51,335 nt of DNA from contig CAZIKB010000034.1 in the NCBI GenBank assembly GCA_964539665.1, forward strand, positions 1 to 51,335, read 5' to 3'. The notes under the pieces are model-generated. The model searched no databases and was not told where the DNA came from. It was given only the letters and a program-made list of their open reading frames with translations. The stretch comes from CAZIKB01 sp964539665 (lineage in GTDB: Bacteria > Zhuqueibacterota > Zhuqueibacteria > Oceanimicrobiales > Oceanimicrobiaceae). The position numbers were made by a program, and so were the translations under genes. This document shows positions 27,494-35,505 of this stretch, piece after piece (within the stretch, counting starts at the first letter, position 1; every line of letters starts with the position of its first letter).

Positions 27494-27509
27494 ATCAAAA
27501 ATAATGCCA
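27494..27509 (-). promoter_or_regulatory. Sigma-54-like -24/-12 sequence upstream of the heme operon
   Basis: The minus strand reads TGGCATTATTTTTGAT. The -24 core TGGCA is perfect. TTG of the -12 core is correctly spaced, but the following C is replaced by A (TTGAT instead of TTGCW). Transcription would start near 27484, 50 bases before the hemA ATG. The -12 mismatch makes this a moderate match. Its position, and the neighbouring sigma-54 activator with a reductase-like domain, raise its plausibility. Confidence 0.4.
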
Positions 27510-27677
27510 CTATTTCAAGATGAAGATTTAGTCAGGATTTTTCATAATTCTGAAATACTTACACATTTTTAAACGCTCTATTTTATTGTTTTATATGGAA
27601 TTGCTCAGTATTATAATTCAGGATAACTAATTTCAATCATTTTTTTCACTTTTTAAGTACAGGGACTTAAAACAAAT

Positions 27678-27700
27678 CTATTTTTCAAAGTTAAAAATAG
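27678..27700. repeat. Hairpin next to the hemA upstream palindrome
   Basis: CTATTTTT and AAAAATAG form a perfect 8-bp inverted repeat with a 7-base loop, directly abutting the TTTTTCATTTTGAAAAA palindrome. It may be part of the same regulatory site. Confidence 0.35.
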
Positions 27701-27717
27701 TTTTTCATTTTGAAAAA
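27701..27717. promoter_or_regulatory. 17-bp palindrome upstream of hemA, identical to one upstream of ccsA
   Basis: TTTTTCATTTTGAAAAA: 7-bp perfect arms around a 3-base centre. The same 17 bases occur at 38531-38547. It lies about 190 bp upstream of the sigma-54-like promoter, a normal distance for an activator site. The 17-bp, 7-3-7 design resembles known NtrC-type sites. It is proposed as the binding site of the regulator at 35506-37482 (inference). Confidence 0.5.
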
Positions 27718-27719
27718 GC

Positions 27720-28190
27720 TTTGTCATTTTTTATATCAGTGTTCAGCTCTGACTACCTAAATGCCTGGAGGCTTCGCCTGTAAAAATATTCACTGAATCT
27801 TAGTATTTGAGTACATCGACTGATTATATTTATCGAATAAAGTTTCCTTAAAGATGACAGAGTAAGCCTGAAAGTTCTTTTTTCGCGTTGCCTAAAAATA
27901 AAATGTAATCCTGGGGGTTTTATTCTGAGCAAGATCATTCAATTATATATTTATTAACATCATTAAGAATCTGTTTGATTTTGCCATACATTTGCCTTTG
28001 CAGTTGGAATGGATTGAACTGCTCCCACCTCTGAATGACATATCTCTGACTCCTGCATGGCCGTTCATTCCCCGCTCCGCTCATTTCATCACTTTCAGAC
28101 CTAATCCGGCCTCGTGCCCACTCCGGTGGCTCCATTCCCCACGGATTTTAGGTTGTGATTTGGCAATTTCTCAGGCCAGTCAGGCTAATA
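27720..28190. other. Intergenic region without a recognised gene
   Basis: AT-rich to about 27980, then GC-richer DNA up to the terminator at 28191. A minus-strand open frame at 27935-28135 contains 'QRWEQFNPFQLQRQMYGKIK', which could be a remnant of a protein. No family is recognised and no ribosome-binding site supports it. Confidence 0.4.
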
Positions 28191-28223
28191 AATAAAAAGG
28201 CAGGCCGCGTCGGGCAGCCTGCC
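28191..28223 (-). terminator. Rho-independent terminator of the large secreted-protein gene
   Basis: Stem GGCAGGC / GCCTGCC with an 11-base loop, followed on the minus strand by TTTTTATTTATT. This strong intrinsic terminator lies 27 bases past the stop at 28250. Confidence 0.8.
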
Positions 28224-28249
28224 ACACAAGGAGGCGTGTTGCCATGAAA

Positions 28250-31200
28250 CTACTTCACAAAAATCATTCGTCGCGTCTGGCTGAAATTGCCGCTCCTAAT
28301 CGTGTAGAAATAGACACCACTGGAGACAGACCGGCCAGCGTCATTGCGACCGTCCCAGGTCGTGCTGTGGGCCCCGGGCGCATAGTGAGCGTCCACCAGG
28401 GTGCGGATGGGGCGGCCAAGAGAATTGAAGACAGTCACCTGCACCTTGCCGGCCGCTGGCACTTCGAACTGAATTGCCGTCGTCGGGTTGAACGGGTTGG
28501 GGTAATTCTGCGACAGTGCAAAAGCTTCCGGCGCAGCCAGGTCGATTTTCAGGGTGCTGGAGTAATCGAAGACGCCTTCGAAGTAGATCTGACGCAACCG
28601 GTAGTAGTGGCTGCCGATTGCCACCTTTTCATCGACGAATTCGTAGCGCTGCGCAGTCATCGTGGTGCCGTGCCCTGGCACAAAAGCGATTTTCTGGAAG
28701 CTTTCACCGTCGCTGCTTTTTTCGACATCGAAGCCGTAGTTGTTGGTTTCGGTGAGCCAGCTCAGATGCACGTCGCCAGCCTCGACCTGGGCGGAGAAGG
28801 CGGCCAGCTCGACCGAGGTGATGGTGTTTACCGTTAAGGTTGTTGAGCTACTTGTTACTCCATTTTGAAAATTACAATTGGTGATATTACAATAAAAGGT
28901 GCTGCCATTATCCGCAGAACTAAGAGTTGGCGTTGTGTATGAGGGACTCGAAGCTCCTGGAATTTGCACTCCGTTCTTAAACCAGAAATATTGAAAAGGT
29001 GCTGTTCCATTTACTGACACATTGAAGGTCGCAGTGTCACCTACATTTGCGATTTGATTTTGCGGTTGGATTACGATAGTAACTCCAGTGCACTTAATTC
29101 CCGTTCCACTAATTGAAACATATTTATTTGTAGCCCCGCTGCTTGTATGTGAAATATTCCCCGATTGAAATCCGGTACTTGTAGGACTGAATCTTGCATA
29201 AATTGTTGTAGTCGGCACCGTACCATCAGATTGTGTCAACGTCAATGAATTTCCAAATTCTGAATTTGAACTTGTTGAGATTTGAAACCCGCTGATCGCT
29301 GTTATCGAAATGTCTGTTGTTAAATCATTTCCAGATACAGTATATGTCTGTGGTGCTGAATTTGTACCTACTTCTATACTGCCAAAATCTGGTAATGAAG
29401 TTGTTGATACTGTTATTGTTGGCAATTGTATTACTTCAATAAAAGCAATGGAACAATTCATTAATCCAAACGCGCAATTCCCTCCTTCAGGTTTTACCAT
29501 ATAATATGTACTGTTGTCAGGAGTAACGGTAATGGATGAACCAGTTCCCACGATTGGCCCAGTATGACAATCTGTTATACGCCAAGTCCAGGCTGCCTCT
29601 GTTCCTAAACTTCCTCCCTGGACGGTCAAAGTAACACTCTCACCCTGAAGAATAGTGTCCGCCGTGGCAATAACTCCTGACTGTTGAGTGGGGAAAGTGC
29701 ATGCCTTTTGACTTGCCACATTTGTATAATTTGAACAGTTTGAATTGCAGCAAGCCTTCACACGATAATAATATCTTGTGCCACCTAAAACGTTAGAATC
29801 ACGATATCCAAAATAATTACCAGATGAGCCAATTACTTCAAACGGACCGGTTTCAGACAATCCTTTTTCAACTAAAAAATCTGTAACATTTGTATTATTT
29901 CCACTCCATGTCACGTAAAGTTCATTGGAACCACTAATACGAACACTTAGGTCAATTGGGTTCGCTGGGGCGTTGCTACACGGTGCAACATATCCTAATT
30001 GATTAACTGTAAATGTTTGCCCTTCAACTGTTATTGTACACATCCTGGGACTGGTGTTCTCATTTGCACTAATGTCAAAAGTAATCAAACCATCGCCTGT
30101 TCCAGTAGCATTTTTTAGCGTTATCATGCCGTTACAGCCACTAGTGGTTGCCGTCCAATTGCAGTCCGACTCTGTTTTTACCCAAAAAGCGCCAGAGGTG
30201 GCCGATGAAATCGCAGAAGTGCTGTAAATGTCAAGAGTATAACTGCATGACGTGAAGTTTGCTACCCAATCTCCATTCCATTGAACACCAAATCGATAGT
30301 AGGCATCAGCGGTTACGTAACTTCCGTTTTCCGTCCAGTTTACGAAGGTGTATCCCGGATTACTTGTTGCAACTACGGTGGCTATTTCCCCATCTGCATA
30401 ATTACCGCCACCACTTGTTGTTCCACCTTCTGGTGGATTTGAAGATGTGCTAATAGTATATTGTGGTGTAGCTGACTGTGTTACGGTAATGGTTTTCGGT
30501 GAACCAGTGATACCACTGGCTATCACTGTCACGGTTCCCGTTCGTTGAGTTCCAGTCGTGTTCGAAGTAGTTGTAATTGTAAAATTTCCCGGAGTTATTC
30601 CGCTTATTGGAGATACTATAATCCAGCTTTGATCGTCTGTTACTGAGTAATTGAAAGCATTGCCGCCTCCACAGTTTGCCACGTTCACCGCAGGACTGAT
30701 ACCTCCTCCAACTGGCGAATTCCATGTTGTGAGACTTACGCACAACTGCTGTGGCTGTGTAATAGGGGGCTGTGTTACGGTAATGGTCTTGGGCGAACCA
30801 GTGATACCACTGGCTGTCACTGTTACGGTTCCCGTTCGTTGAGTTCCAGTCGTGTTCGAAGTAGTTGTAATTGTAAAACTTCCAGAAGTTGTTCCGCTTA
30901 TTGGAGATACTGTAATCCAGCTTTGATCATCTGATACTGAGTAATTGAAAGCATTGCCGCCGCCACAGTTCGCCACGTTCACTGCAGGACTGATACCTCC
31001 TCCAACTGGCGAATTCCATGTTGTGAGACTTACGCACAACTGCTGTGGCTGTGTAATAGGGGGCTGTGTTACGGTAATGGTCTTGGGCGAACCAGTGATA
31101 CCACTGGCTGTCACTGTTACGGTTCCCGTTCGTTGAGTTCCAGTCGTGTTCGAAGTAGTTGTAATTGTAAAACTTCCAGAAGTTGTTCCGCTTATTGGAG

Positions 31201-32107
31201 ATACTGTAATCCAGCTTTTATCGTCTGATACTGAGTAATTGAAAGCATTGCCGCCGCCACAGTTCGTTACGCTCACTGCAGGACTCCCACCTCCTCCGGC
31301 TGGCGAATCCCATGTTGTGCGATTCACGCACAGTTGCTGTGGTTGTGTAATAGGTGACGTTGTTGCTGAAATGATATTGGAGTTGCCACTGGTACCAACA
31401 GTATTGACGGCACGAACTCCATACCAGTAAGGTGTGTTTGCAGTCAGACCGGTTACATTATTGCTGAGGCCATTGACTGTCTTGTCTTGATATCCGCTCA
31501 CGTAGTTCGTAAAAACGGAGTTCGTTGCAACGTCGAGACGATAACTCATCGCGCCTATCGAGGCATTCCAGTTGGCAGTGAAACTTGCCTGCGCAACGTT
31601 GGTTGCTGGTGTTGCTAGCGGGGCTTGAGCCGCGCTTCCAGTAAAAGTAGCTCTGAATGCGTAGGGATGAAGCCAAGAGTCAGGCGTCGCTGTTCCCAAA
31701 ATCCTGACATAGTACATTCCAGGGCCTACACTCACGCTAAGATTCACTTGGCTCTGACCAATAGATTGTAAGTCCATCAGAGTCGGAGGATTGTTTCTTC
31801 CATCATAAATGGTAAGAAGTGAAGCGCCTGAATTGGCACCGTTAATCGAAATCAAGAGCGTTCCCGGAAGGCTAACAGATATCTTGAAGATATCAACATC
31901 ATCAGGGTTCATATTCTGCTTGTAAGTAATAGCTCCCACTATGTTCACACCGTTTTTTATTTCATAAGCCCAATCAAAGTCGTCGGGGTCATCAAGACCA
32001 CGGATAATAGAGACGTAATCAGAGGTTTCGGTAAGATGTGTTCTATGGGTAAGCAAAGTATCTGCGACACCCCTGGGCCAAGGCGTGCTGCCAACACATG
32101 GAGCCAT
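28250..32107 (-). CDS. Large multidomain secreted protein (BACON, FN3, Ig domains, T9SS-type tail), 3' part of a frameshifted lipase gene
   Basis: 1285 codons without a credible own start: the first ATG has no ribosome-binding site or signal peptide. The upstream lipase ORF overlaps it by 151 bases. Order of parts: a PPC-like domain (about 55-157), FN3 (160-250), three nearly identical 98-residue BACON-type repeats (252-545), an InlB-type 'GGGNYADGEIATV...GYTFVNW' repeat, another BACON-like domain, FN3, a Hydin-like 'FGSIEVG' domain, and an Ig-like domain ('FWFKNGVQIPGASSPSY'). The C-terminal sorting domain contains 'NYPNPFNPTTAI' and ends 'YTIRSGNFSQTRRMIFVK'. The last ~200 residues are encoded by visibly GC-richer DNA. 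Most likely the C-terminal three quarters of one secreted lipase/adhesin polypeptide, split by a single-base indel near 32085. Confidence 0.8.
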   Translation of the reverse strand: MAPCVGSTPWPRGVADTLLTHRTHLTETSDYVSIIRGLDDPDDFDWAYEIKNGVNIVGAITYKQNMNPDDVDIFKISVSLPGTLLISINGANSGASLLTIYDGRNNPPTLMDLQSIGQSQVNLSVSVGPGMYYVRILGTATPDSWLHPYAFRATFTGSAAQAPLATPATNVAQASFTANWNASIGAMSYRLDVATNSVFTNYVSGYQDKTVNGLSNNVTGLTANTPYWYGVRAVNTVGTSGNSNIISATTSPITQPQQLCVNRTTWDSPAGGGGSPAVSVTNCGGGNAFNYSVSDDKSWITVSPISGTTSGSFTITTTSNTTGTQRTGTVTVTASGITGSPKTITVTQPPITQPQQLCVSLTTWNSPVGGGISPAVNVANCGGGNAFNYSVSDDQSWITVSPISGTTSGSFTITTTSNTTGTQRTGTVTVTASGITGSPKTITVTQPPITQPQQLCVSLTTWNSPVGGGISPAVNVANCGGGNAFNYSVTDDQSWIIVSPISGITPGNFTITTTSNTTGTQRTGTVTVIASGITGSPKTITVTQSATPQYTISTSSNPPEGGTTSGGGNYADGEIATVVATSNPGYTFVNWTENGSYVTADAYYRFGVQWNGDWVANFTSCSYTLDIYSTSAISSATSGAFWVKTESDCNWTATTSGCNGMITLKNATGTGDGLITFDISANENTSPRMCTITVEGQTFTVNQLGYVAPCSNAPANPIDLSVRISGSNELYVTWSGNNTNVTDFLVEKGLSETGPFEVIGSSGNYFGYRDSNVLGGTRYYYRVKACCNSNCSNYTNVASQKACTFPTQQSGVIATADTILQGESVTLTVQGGSLGTEAAWTWRITDCHTGPIVGTGSSITVTPDNSTYYMVKPEGGNCAFGLMNCSIAFIEVIQLPTITVSTTSLPDFGSIEVGTNSAPQTYTVSGNDLTTDISITAISGFQISTSSNSEFGNSLTLTQSDGTVPTTTIYARFSPTSTGFQSGNISHTSSGATNKYVSISGTGIKCTGVTIVIQPQNQIANVGDTATFNVSVNGTAPFQYFWFKNGVQIPGASSPSYTTPTLSSADNGSTFYCNITNCNFQNGVTSSSTTLTVNTITSVELAAFSAQVEAGDVHLSWLTETNNYGFDVEKSSDGESFQKIAFVPGHGTTMTAQRYEFVDEKVAIGSHYYRLRQIYFEGVFDYSSTLKIDLAAPEAFALSQNYPNPFNPTTAIQFEVPAAGKVQVTVFNSLGRPIRTLVDAHYAPGAHSTTWDGRNDAGRSVSSGVYFYTIRSGNFSQTRRMIFVK
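30472..31354 (-). repeat. Three tandem 294-bp repeats encoding BACON-type domains
   Basis: Period 294 bp (98 codons). Copies two and three are almost identical at DNA level. Each encodes 'ITQPQQLCV', 'NCGGGNAFNYSV' and 'GTQRTGTVTV'. Such near identity indicates recent duplication or gene conversion, and it could also cause assembly errors. Confidence 0.85.
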
Positions 32108-33141
32108 TGTCTATCTTGGTCAACTATGCAATCACCACTAAGGCATAATATATCGTCCGACGTTATCCAAGTGTAACGAGCGTTGACCGGAAGGTACATT
32201 TCCTGGTTGTCGTACGTTCCATTTTTACCCTCGTTTATTCCCACGATGACATCATCTAGATTGCCGTTACAATCCACGTCCGTGTTGTGAAACCCCTGAT
32301 TGACGAAATTCGCGTTGCTCTCACTTCCTCCAAAAAGATATCTCCCTTGAACTTTCGGAGTGAGTATGTAACTGTGACTGTAACGCAAGTCGCGAACTGC
32401 CTCACTGTTAAAATTTGGAATACGTTCCTCTTGAGAGCGGTTACCATCCTTTGTATCAGACGGACTGCTCGGCCATTCTAAGAAGTTGCTTCCCAAATGC
32501 GGCGTGCCAATCGTGATGAGCTTCGCTACCTTGTGTCCGTCTAGAGAAGTGGTGTCAATCCACCACCTGCGTGATGGAGGATAAGAATTATCTTTGGTAC
32601 GCTGCAAGTATTCTCTCGCTGCTAAACCACCCATCGAGTGACCAACGAGAATGACTTTAGATGCCTTGGTCGCATCAAGCACCGCCTTGATAGCATGCTT
32701 TAGTGCATACCCTTGCTTTACAATTGCTGATTCATTTCCATCCGATTCTCCGAACAGACTAGGTGACCCGGAATTATGAATAAGAATTCGCGGGTCGTTA
32801 GGATTCTCGTTCCAGAAGTTCTTGAAGTTGATAACGAAAATATTTCCGTTAGACAGCACATTGCTAAGATTATTGAACTGAAGAAGAACATCGTCATCTA
32901 TTGTGCCGAGTATTCCGTCAGGCCCTTCGATACGGGTAACATTTGCATAGGCGTTCAACACGGCGTGATATGATTGTGCTGATCCCCAATAGTTGTCTAA
33001 GACGTTGAGAGTTGGGGCCCACTTATCATCCTCGCTGTCAAGTCCATGAATGAAAATAATTGGGTATGCAGGATTGCGAGTCTGAGAAAATGATTGAGTT
33101 GAGAATAAAATGCACAACAAACTAAGCAGTAATGTTTTCAT
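31957..33141 (-). CDS. Secreted lipase-like alpha/beta hydrolase, 5' part of a frameshifted gene
   Basis: Start at the ATG at 33141, with AAGGAG 8 bases upstream; the frame runs on to 33180 without support. Residues 1-20 (MKTLLLSLLCILFSTQSFSQ) are a signal peptide. The lipase fold shows 'PIIFIHGLDS' (oxyanion hole, about 27-36) and the nucleophile elbow 'VGHSMGG' with Ser169. 'ITIGTPHLGSNF' is typical of PGAP1-like/triacylglycerol lipases. Sequence resembling secreted lipase continues to about 'DQDRQWLHV'. After that the reading makes sense only in the frame of 28250-32107, so the last ~50 codons here are probably out-of-frame. A -1 shift, or loss of one base near 32085, restores a single ~1640-residue protein. 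No classical slippery heptamer is seen there. Confidence 0.75.
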   Translation of the reverse strand: MKTLLLSLLCILFSTQSFSQTRNPAYPIIFIHGLDSEDDKWAPTLNVLDNYWGSAQSYHAVLNAYANVTRIEGPDGILGTIDDDVLLQFNNLSNVLSNGNIFVINFKNFWNENPNDPRILIHNSGSPSLFGESDGNESAIVKQGYALKHAIKAVLDATKASKVILVGHSMGGLAAREYLQRTKDNSYPPSRRWWIDTTSLDGHKVAKLITIGTPHLGSNFLEWPSSPSDTKDGNRSQEERIPNFNSEAVRDLRYSHSYILTPKVQGRYLFGGSESNANFVNQGFHNTDVDCNGNLDDVIVGINEGKNGTYDNQEMYLPVNARYTWITSDDILCLSGDCIVDQDRQWLHVLAARLGPGVSQILCLPIEHILPKPLITSLLSVVLMTPTTLIGLMK

Positions 33142-33640
33142 GGTTGATTCTCCTTCAGGTGCGTGCAGAATACAGGTCAATAACTCTGAGTCTATACTTT
33201 TTCAAAAGCCTCTCGGCCAAACGGTACCCTACGTGGGTTTTCTGAAATCGCTCTCCATGAGTGGTTCGACGTTGTTGAAGAGAGGGGAAGTCAGCAATTC
33301 CTCAACAATATTCAATCAAAGACAGAATAGGCATAGATTATTCGCGATATTTTTCTTCTTTGCACGGATCGGCATTCATGCTTGTATGGCAACGGCTCAC
33401 CGTTAAACGCGTGTGCGAACATGCCATCTTCGTCGAGCATCACTTGCAATGAAAGATTCGATTCAATAATAATTTCTTCTCCCCAAACAGTTTTGGCTTT
33501 AACTCCTTACTTTAGAGTTTCTAAATAACTTTTTGCTTGCATCTCTCTTAATTCAGGGCTTATTAACCTCACTAAACTTTGCTATTGCTGGAAACCAATC
33601 ATCCAATTTATTAAAGTTCTTTTTTCCCATACCAGCATAT
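33142..33640. other. Decayed coding remnants, minus strand
   Basis: No intact gene. In minus-strand frames, protein-like stretches occur without starts: 'VWGEEIIIESNLSLQVMLDE' near 33480-33420, and 'IRGAAALIAKYAGMGKKNF' near 33670-33600 leading to 'ELREMQAKSYLETLK' after a frame change. They look like eroded small genes of unknown family. Confidence 0.35.
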
Positions 33641-33990
33641 TTAGCAATTAATGCGGCAGCACCACGGATATTTTCCACTGGTTGCAGACGAACTCAGAGA
33701 CCGCTGCGAAGTCACCGTCGAACTCTTGCAGGAGAATATCAAAATAGGAAACCGGTTGGGAGCGCTGAAGAAACAGCAGGTCCACAAATACTGAATGTGA
33801 CCTGCTTGGTCTCTGAATTCCAGGTACTAAATGATGCAACGTTTTCAATTCGCTATTATAGATATACTTGATACGGTTTGAAACTGCAGAAAAAGAAAAG
33901 CAACGACTTTCGATATTTTTGGAACGCCTCAATTTTGCTGTTTGGCACGAGTTCAGTCCACCGGGAGTTTGTAGACTTCTCTTGTGCTTC

Positions 33991-34122
33991 TTAGCGCCGT
34001 ACCGCCGCCCATGAGATTTCTGTGAGCAAGCTTTCGAGATATTTGTTGCCGTGGCGTTTTCTGCCGCTTTTTCTTTTGCCCGCACTTTCGTGGTTGCCGG
34101 GACATGACAAAACAATTTGTGT
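33991..34122 (-). pseudogene. IS110-family transposase C-terminal remnant
   Basis: On the minus strand, from 34122 to a stop at 33991-33993, the frame reads 'CPGNHESAGKRKSGRKRHGN' and then 'KYLESLLTEISWAAVR'. This is the conserved C-terminal (Tnp_IS116/IS110/IS902) segment, usually 'PGNNESAGKRKSG...GN..LR..LVEAAWAA'. Only about 43 codons survive. The catalytic DEDD domain and the element ends are absent, so this is a dead fragment. Confidence 0.75.
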
Positions 34123-34209
34123 GGCATGTCGCTTCAACCCGTGCTTAACTTGCCAGTGCACTCGGGGGTTTTATTTTTAACGCATTTTTAATAAAGCAAA
34201 AAATTTTAC

Positions 34210-34238
34210 TTGACAAATTCAAATTTGTTGTTTATCTT
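34210..34238 (+). promoter_or_regulatory. Sigma-70-type promoter overlapped by a 16-bp operator-like palindrome
   Basis: -35 TTGACA (34210-34215), 17-base spacer, -10 TATCTT (34233-34238). ACAAATTCAAATTTGT (34213-34228; perfect 7-bp arms around CA) overlaps the -35 box. This fits an autoregulatory site for the metal-type repressor encoded next. It also argues that the coding region starts downstream at 34336. Confidence 0.6.
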
Positions 34239-34335
34239 GCCGATGTTTTGTTTGACTATTAAATCAAATCGATTATTCTTAAATCATGTATTTGACTACA
34301 CTACTGAATGTAATATTAATGCATCGGATAGAATT

Positions 34336-34854
34336 ATGGAAACATGGAAAAATTTTGAGCACAATATCATTACCCACAGCGCTGCTCATCATCTTACGAC
34401 CATATCAAATCTTTTAGACAAGCAGGGATACGCTCGTGTTACTGACGTGGCAAAAAGCCTCGAAATAACCCGCGGCAGTGTCTCCATTACCTTAAAAGCT
34501 TTAAAAGAAAAGGGTTATGTAAAGGAAGATGAAAACAAATTCCTCAGACTTTCTGAACTTGGGATTGAGCTGACTCAATCTATCAAATCCAAGAGATTAA
34601 TAACAGACAAATTTTTACAGGATGTTCTCAAGGTGGAATTTGAACAATCCGAAATTGATGCATGCAAAATCGAACACTTACTTAGTTCTGAAACAAGTGA
34701 ACAGTTATTGAGGTTCATGAAGTTTCTTTTCTCTAAAGATGCTAAAGCAAAAGCATTTTTGCACGCCTACGAAAATTATGAATGTACATGTAAAGGATTA
34801 ATTGAAGAGTGCAGTCTTTGTGAATCTGAATGTCTGATGCATGATGAAAAGTAA
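34336..34854 (+). CDS. DtxR/MntR-family metal-dependent transcriptional regulator with cysteine-rich tail
   Basis: 172 residues from the ATG at 34336. The open frame reaches 34210, but that segment contains the promoter, so the shorter start is chosen. The winged-helix domain is 'SAAHHLTTISNLLDKQGYAR'-onwards with 'VTDVAKSLEITRGSVSITLK' as helix-turn-helix. The DtxR-type dimerisation/metal helix follows: 'FLQDVLKVEFEQSEIDACKIEHLLS' (Cys, Glu, His ligands). The C-terminus is unusual: a short cysteine cluster 'CTCKGLIEECSLCESEC' that could bind a metal or Fe-S cluster (inference). The family represses metal uptake or storage genes on binding Fe2+ or Mn2+. It lies between the heme operon and the heme-related sigma-54 regulator, consistent with an iron-related role. 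Confidence 0.8.
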   Translation: METWKNFEHNIITHSAAHHLTTISNLLDKQGYARVTDVAKSLEITRGSVSITLKALKEKGYVKEDENKFLRLSELGIELTQSIKSKRLITDKFLQDVLKVEFEQSEIDACKIEHLLSSETSEQLLRFMKFLFSKDAKAKAFLHAYENYECTCKGLIEECSLCESECLMHDEK

Positions 34855-34880
34855 AATAATTGGCCCCAACATTCGATTTA

Positions 34881-34962
34881 GTCATTTCGAAGCCGCTTTT
34901 GCTGGTAAGAAATCCGTAACTTTAATATTCATGATGTTACAAGATTTTTTACTCCGAATGAC
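34881..34962. repeat. Inverted-repeat element, GTCATTTCGAA family, copy 1
   Basis: Begins GTCATTTCGAAGCC and ends CTCCGAATGAC, imperfect inverted termini about 82 bp apart. Related ends occur at 38385-38480, and a half copy at 44100-44115. Probably a non-coding miniature repeat. Confidence 0.5.
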
Positions 34963-35039
34963 AAAAAGAACTGTTTTCGGTCAAGCACTAATTATCAAAT
35001 TTCTTTTTAACACAAAACCATTTTAAAGGAGATCTAACA

Positions 35040-35234
35040 ATGAGTGATAGTAAAAAAAACTGTATTTTTTGCGATCGTGACAGCCATCAGGCGCCATTAA
35101 TTAAATTTCGTTTTCAGGACAAGAAGTACAGTATTTGTCCCCAGCACTTTCCGTATCTGATTCATGAACCAGCTAAATTAGTTGGAAAATTGCCTGGAGC
35201 TGAAAATTTAATACCGACAGATTTCGAGCATTAA
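35040..35234 (+). CDS. Small CxxC protein of unknown function
   Basis: 64 residues. Start supported by AAAGGAG 8 bases before the ATG. The N-terminus has 'CIFCDRD' and the middle 'SICPQHFPYLIHEP', giving a possible C-C-C-H metal site (zinc-ribbon-like). No named family recognised. It follows the DtxR-type regulator on the same strand after 185 bases that contain a repeat, so it may be part of the same metal-responsive unit. Confidence 0.6.
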   Translation: MSDSKKNCIFCDRDSHQAPLIKFRFQDKKYSICPQHFPYLIHEPAKLVGKLPGAENLIPTDFEH

Positions 35235-35324
35235 AAAATGCGTTATTATTAGTGGCTAAGAAATAAGCGCTATTTGTCATTCTGGTAATTTTTTTTGTAA
35301 GCGGTAAAAACTGTGTACTGGTAG

Positions 35325-35351
35325 GCATTTTTCTGTACACCATAAAAATGC
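35325..35351. terminator. Hairpin downstream of the small CxxC gene
   Basis: GCATTTTT and AAAAATGC form an 8-bp stem with an 11-base loop, in the spacer between convergent genes at 35234 and 35506. Could act as terminator or be part of a degenerate repeat bounded by GTCATTCTGG (35276) and GACGAATGAC (35452). Confidence 0.35.
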
Positions 35352-35505
35352 TTCCTGCAGGACTTTTGAGGCTGTGCATAAATGGCACTATTTGCTGAAA
35401 CAATCTCTCATGTTTACCAATTGGGAGGTTGTTTCACTGAGGGACGAATGACAGCGAGAGATGATTCTCGGTCAAATTCCAATTAACGTCAACTCAATAT
35501 TCCTC

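Noticed and set aside
33648..34127. 159-codon minus-strand ORF
   Set aside because: Composition is unlike a protein, and another frame of the same strand carries the IS110 motif, so this is a chance frame over a decayed element.
34841..35026. 61-codon ORF after the metal regulator
   Set aside because: It reads across an inverted-repeat element and has no supporting start signal.
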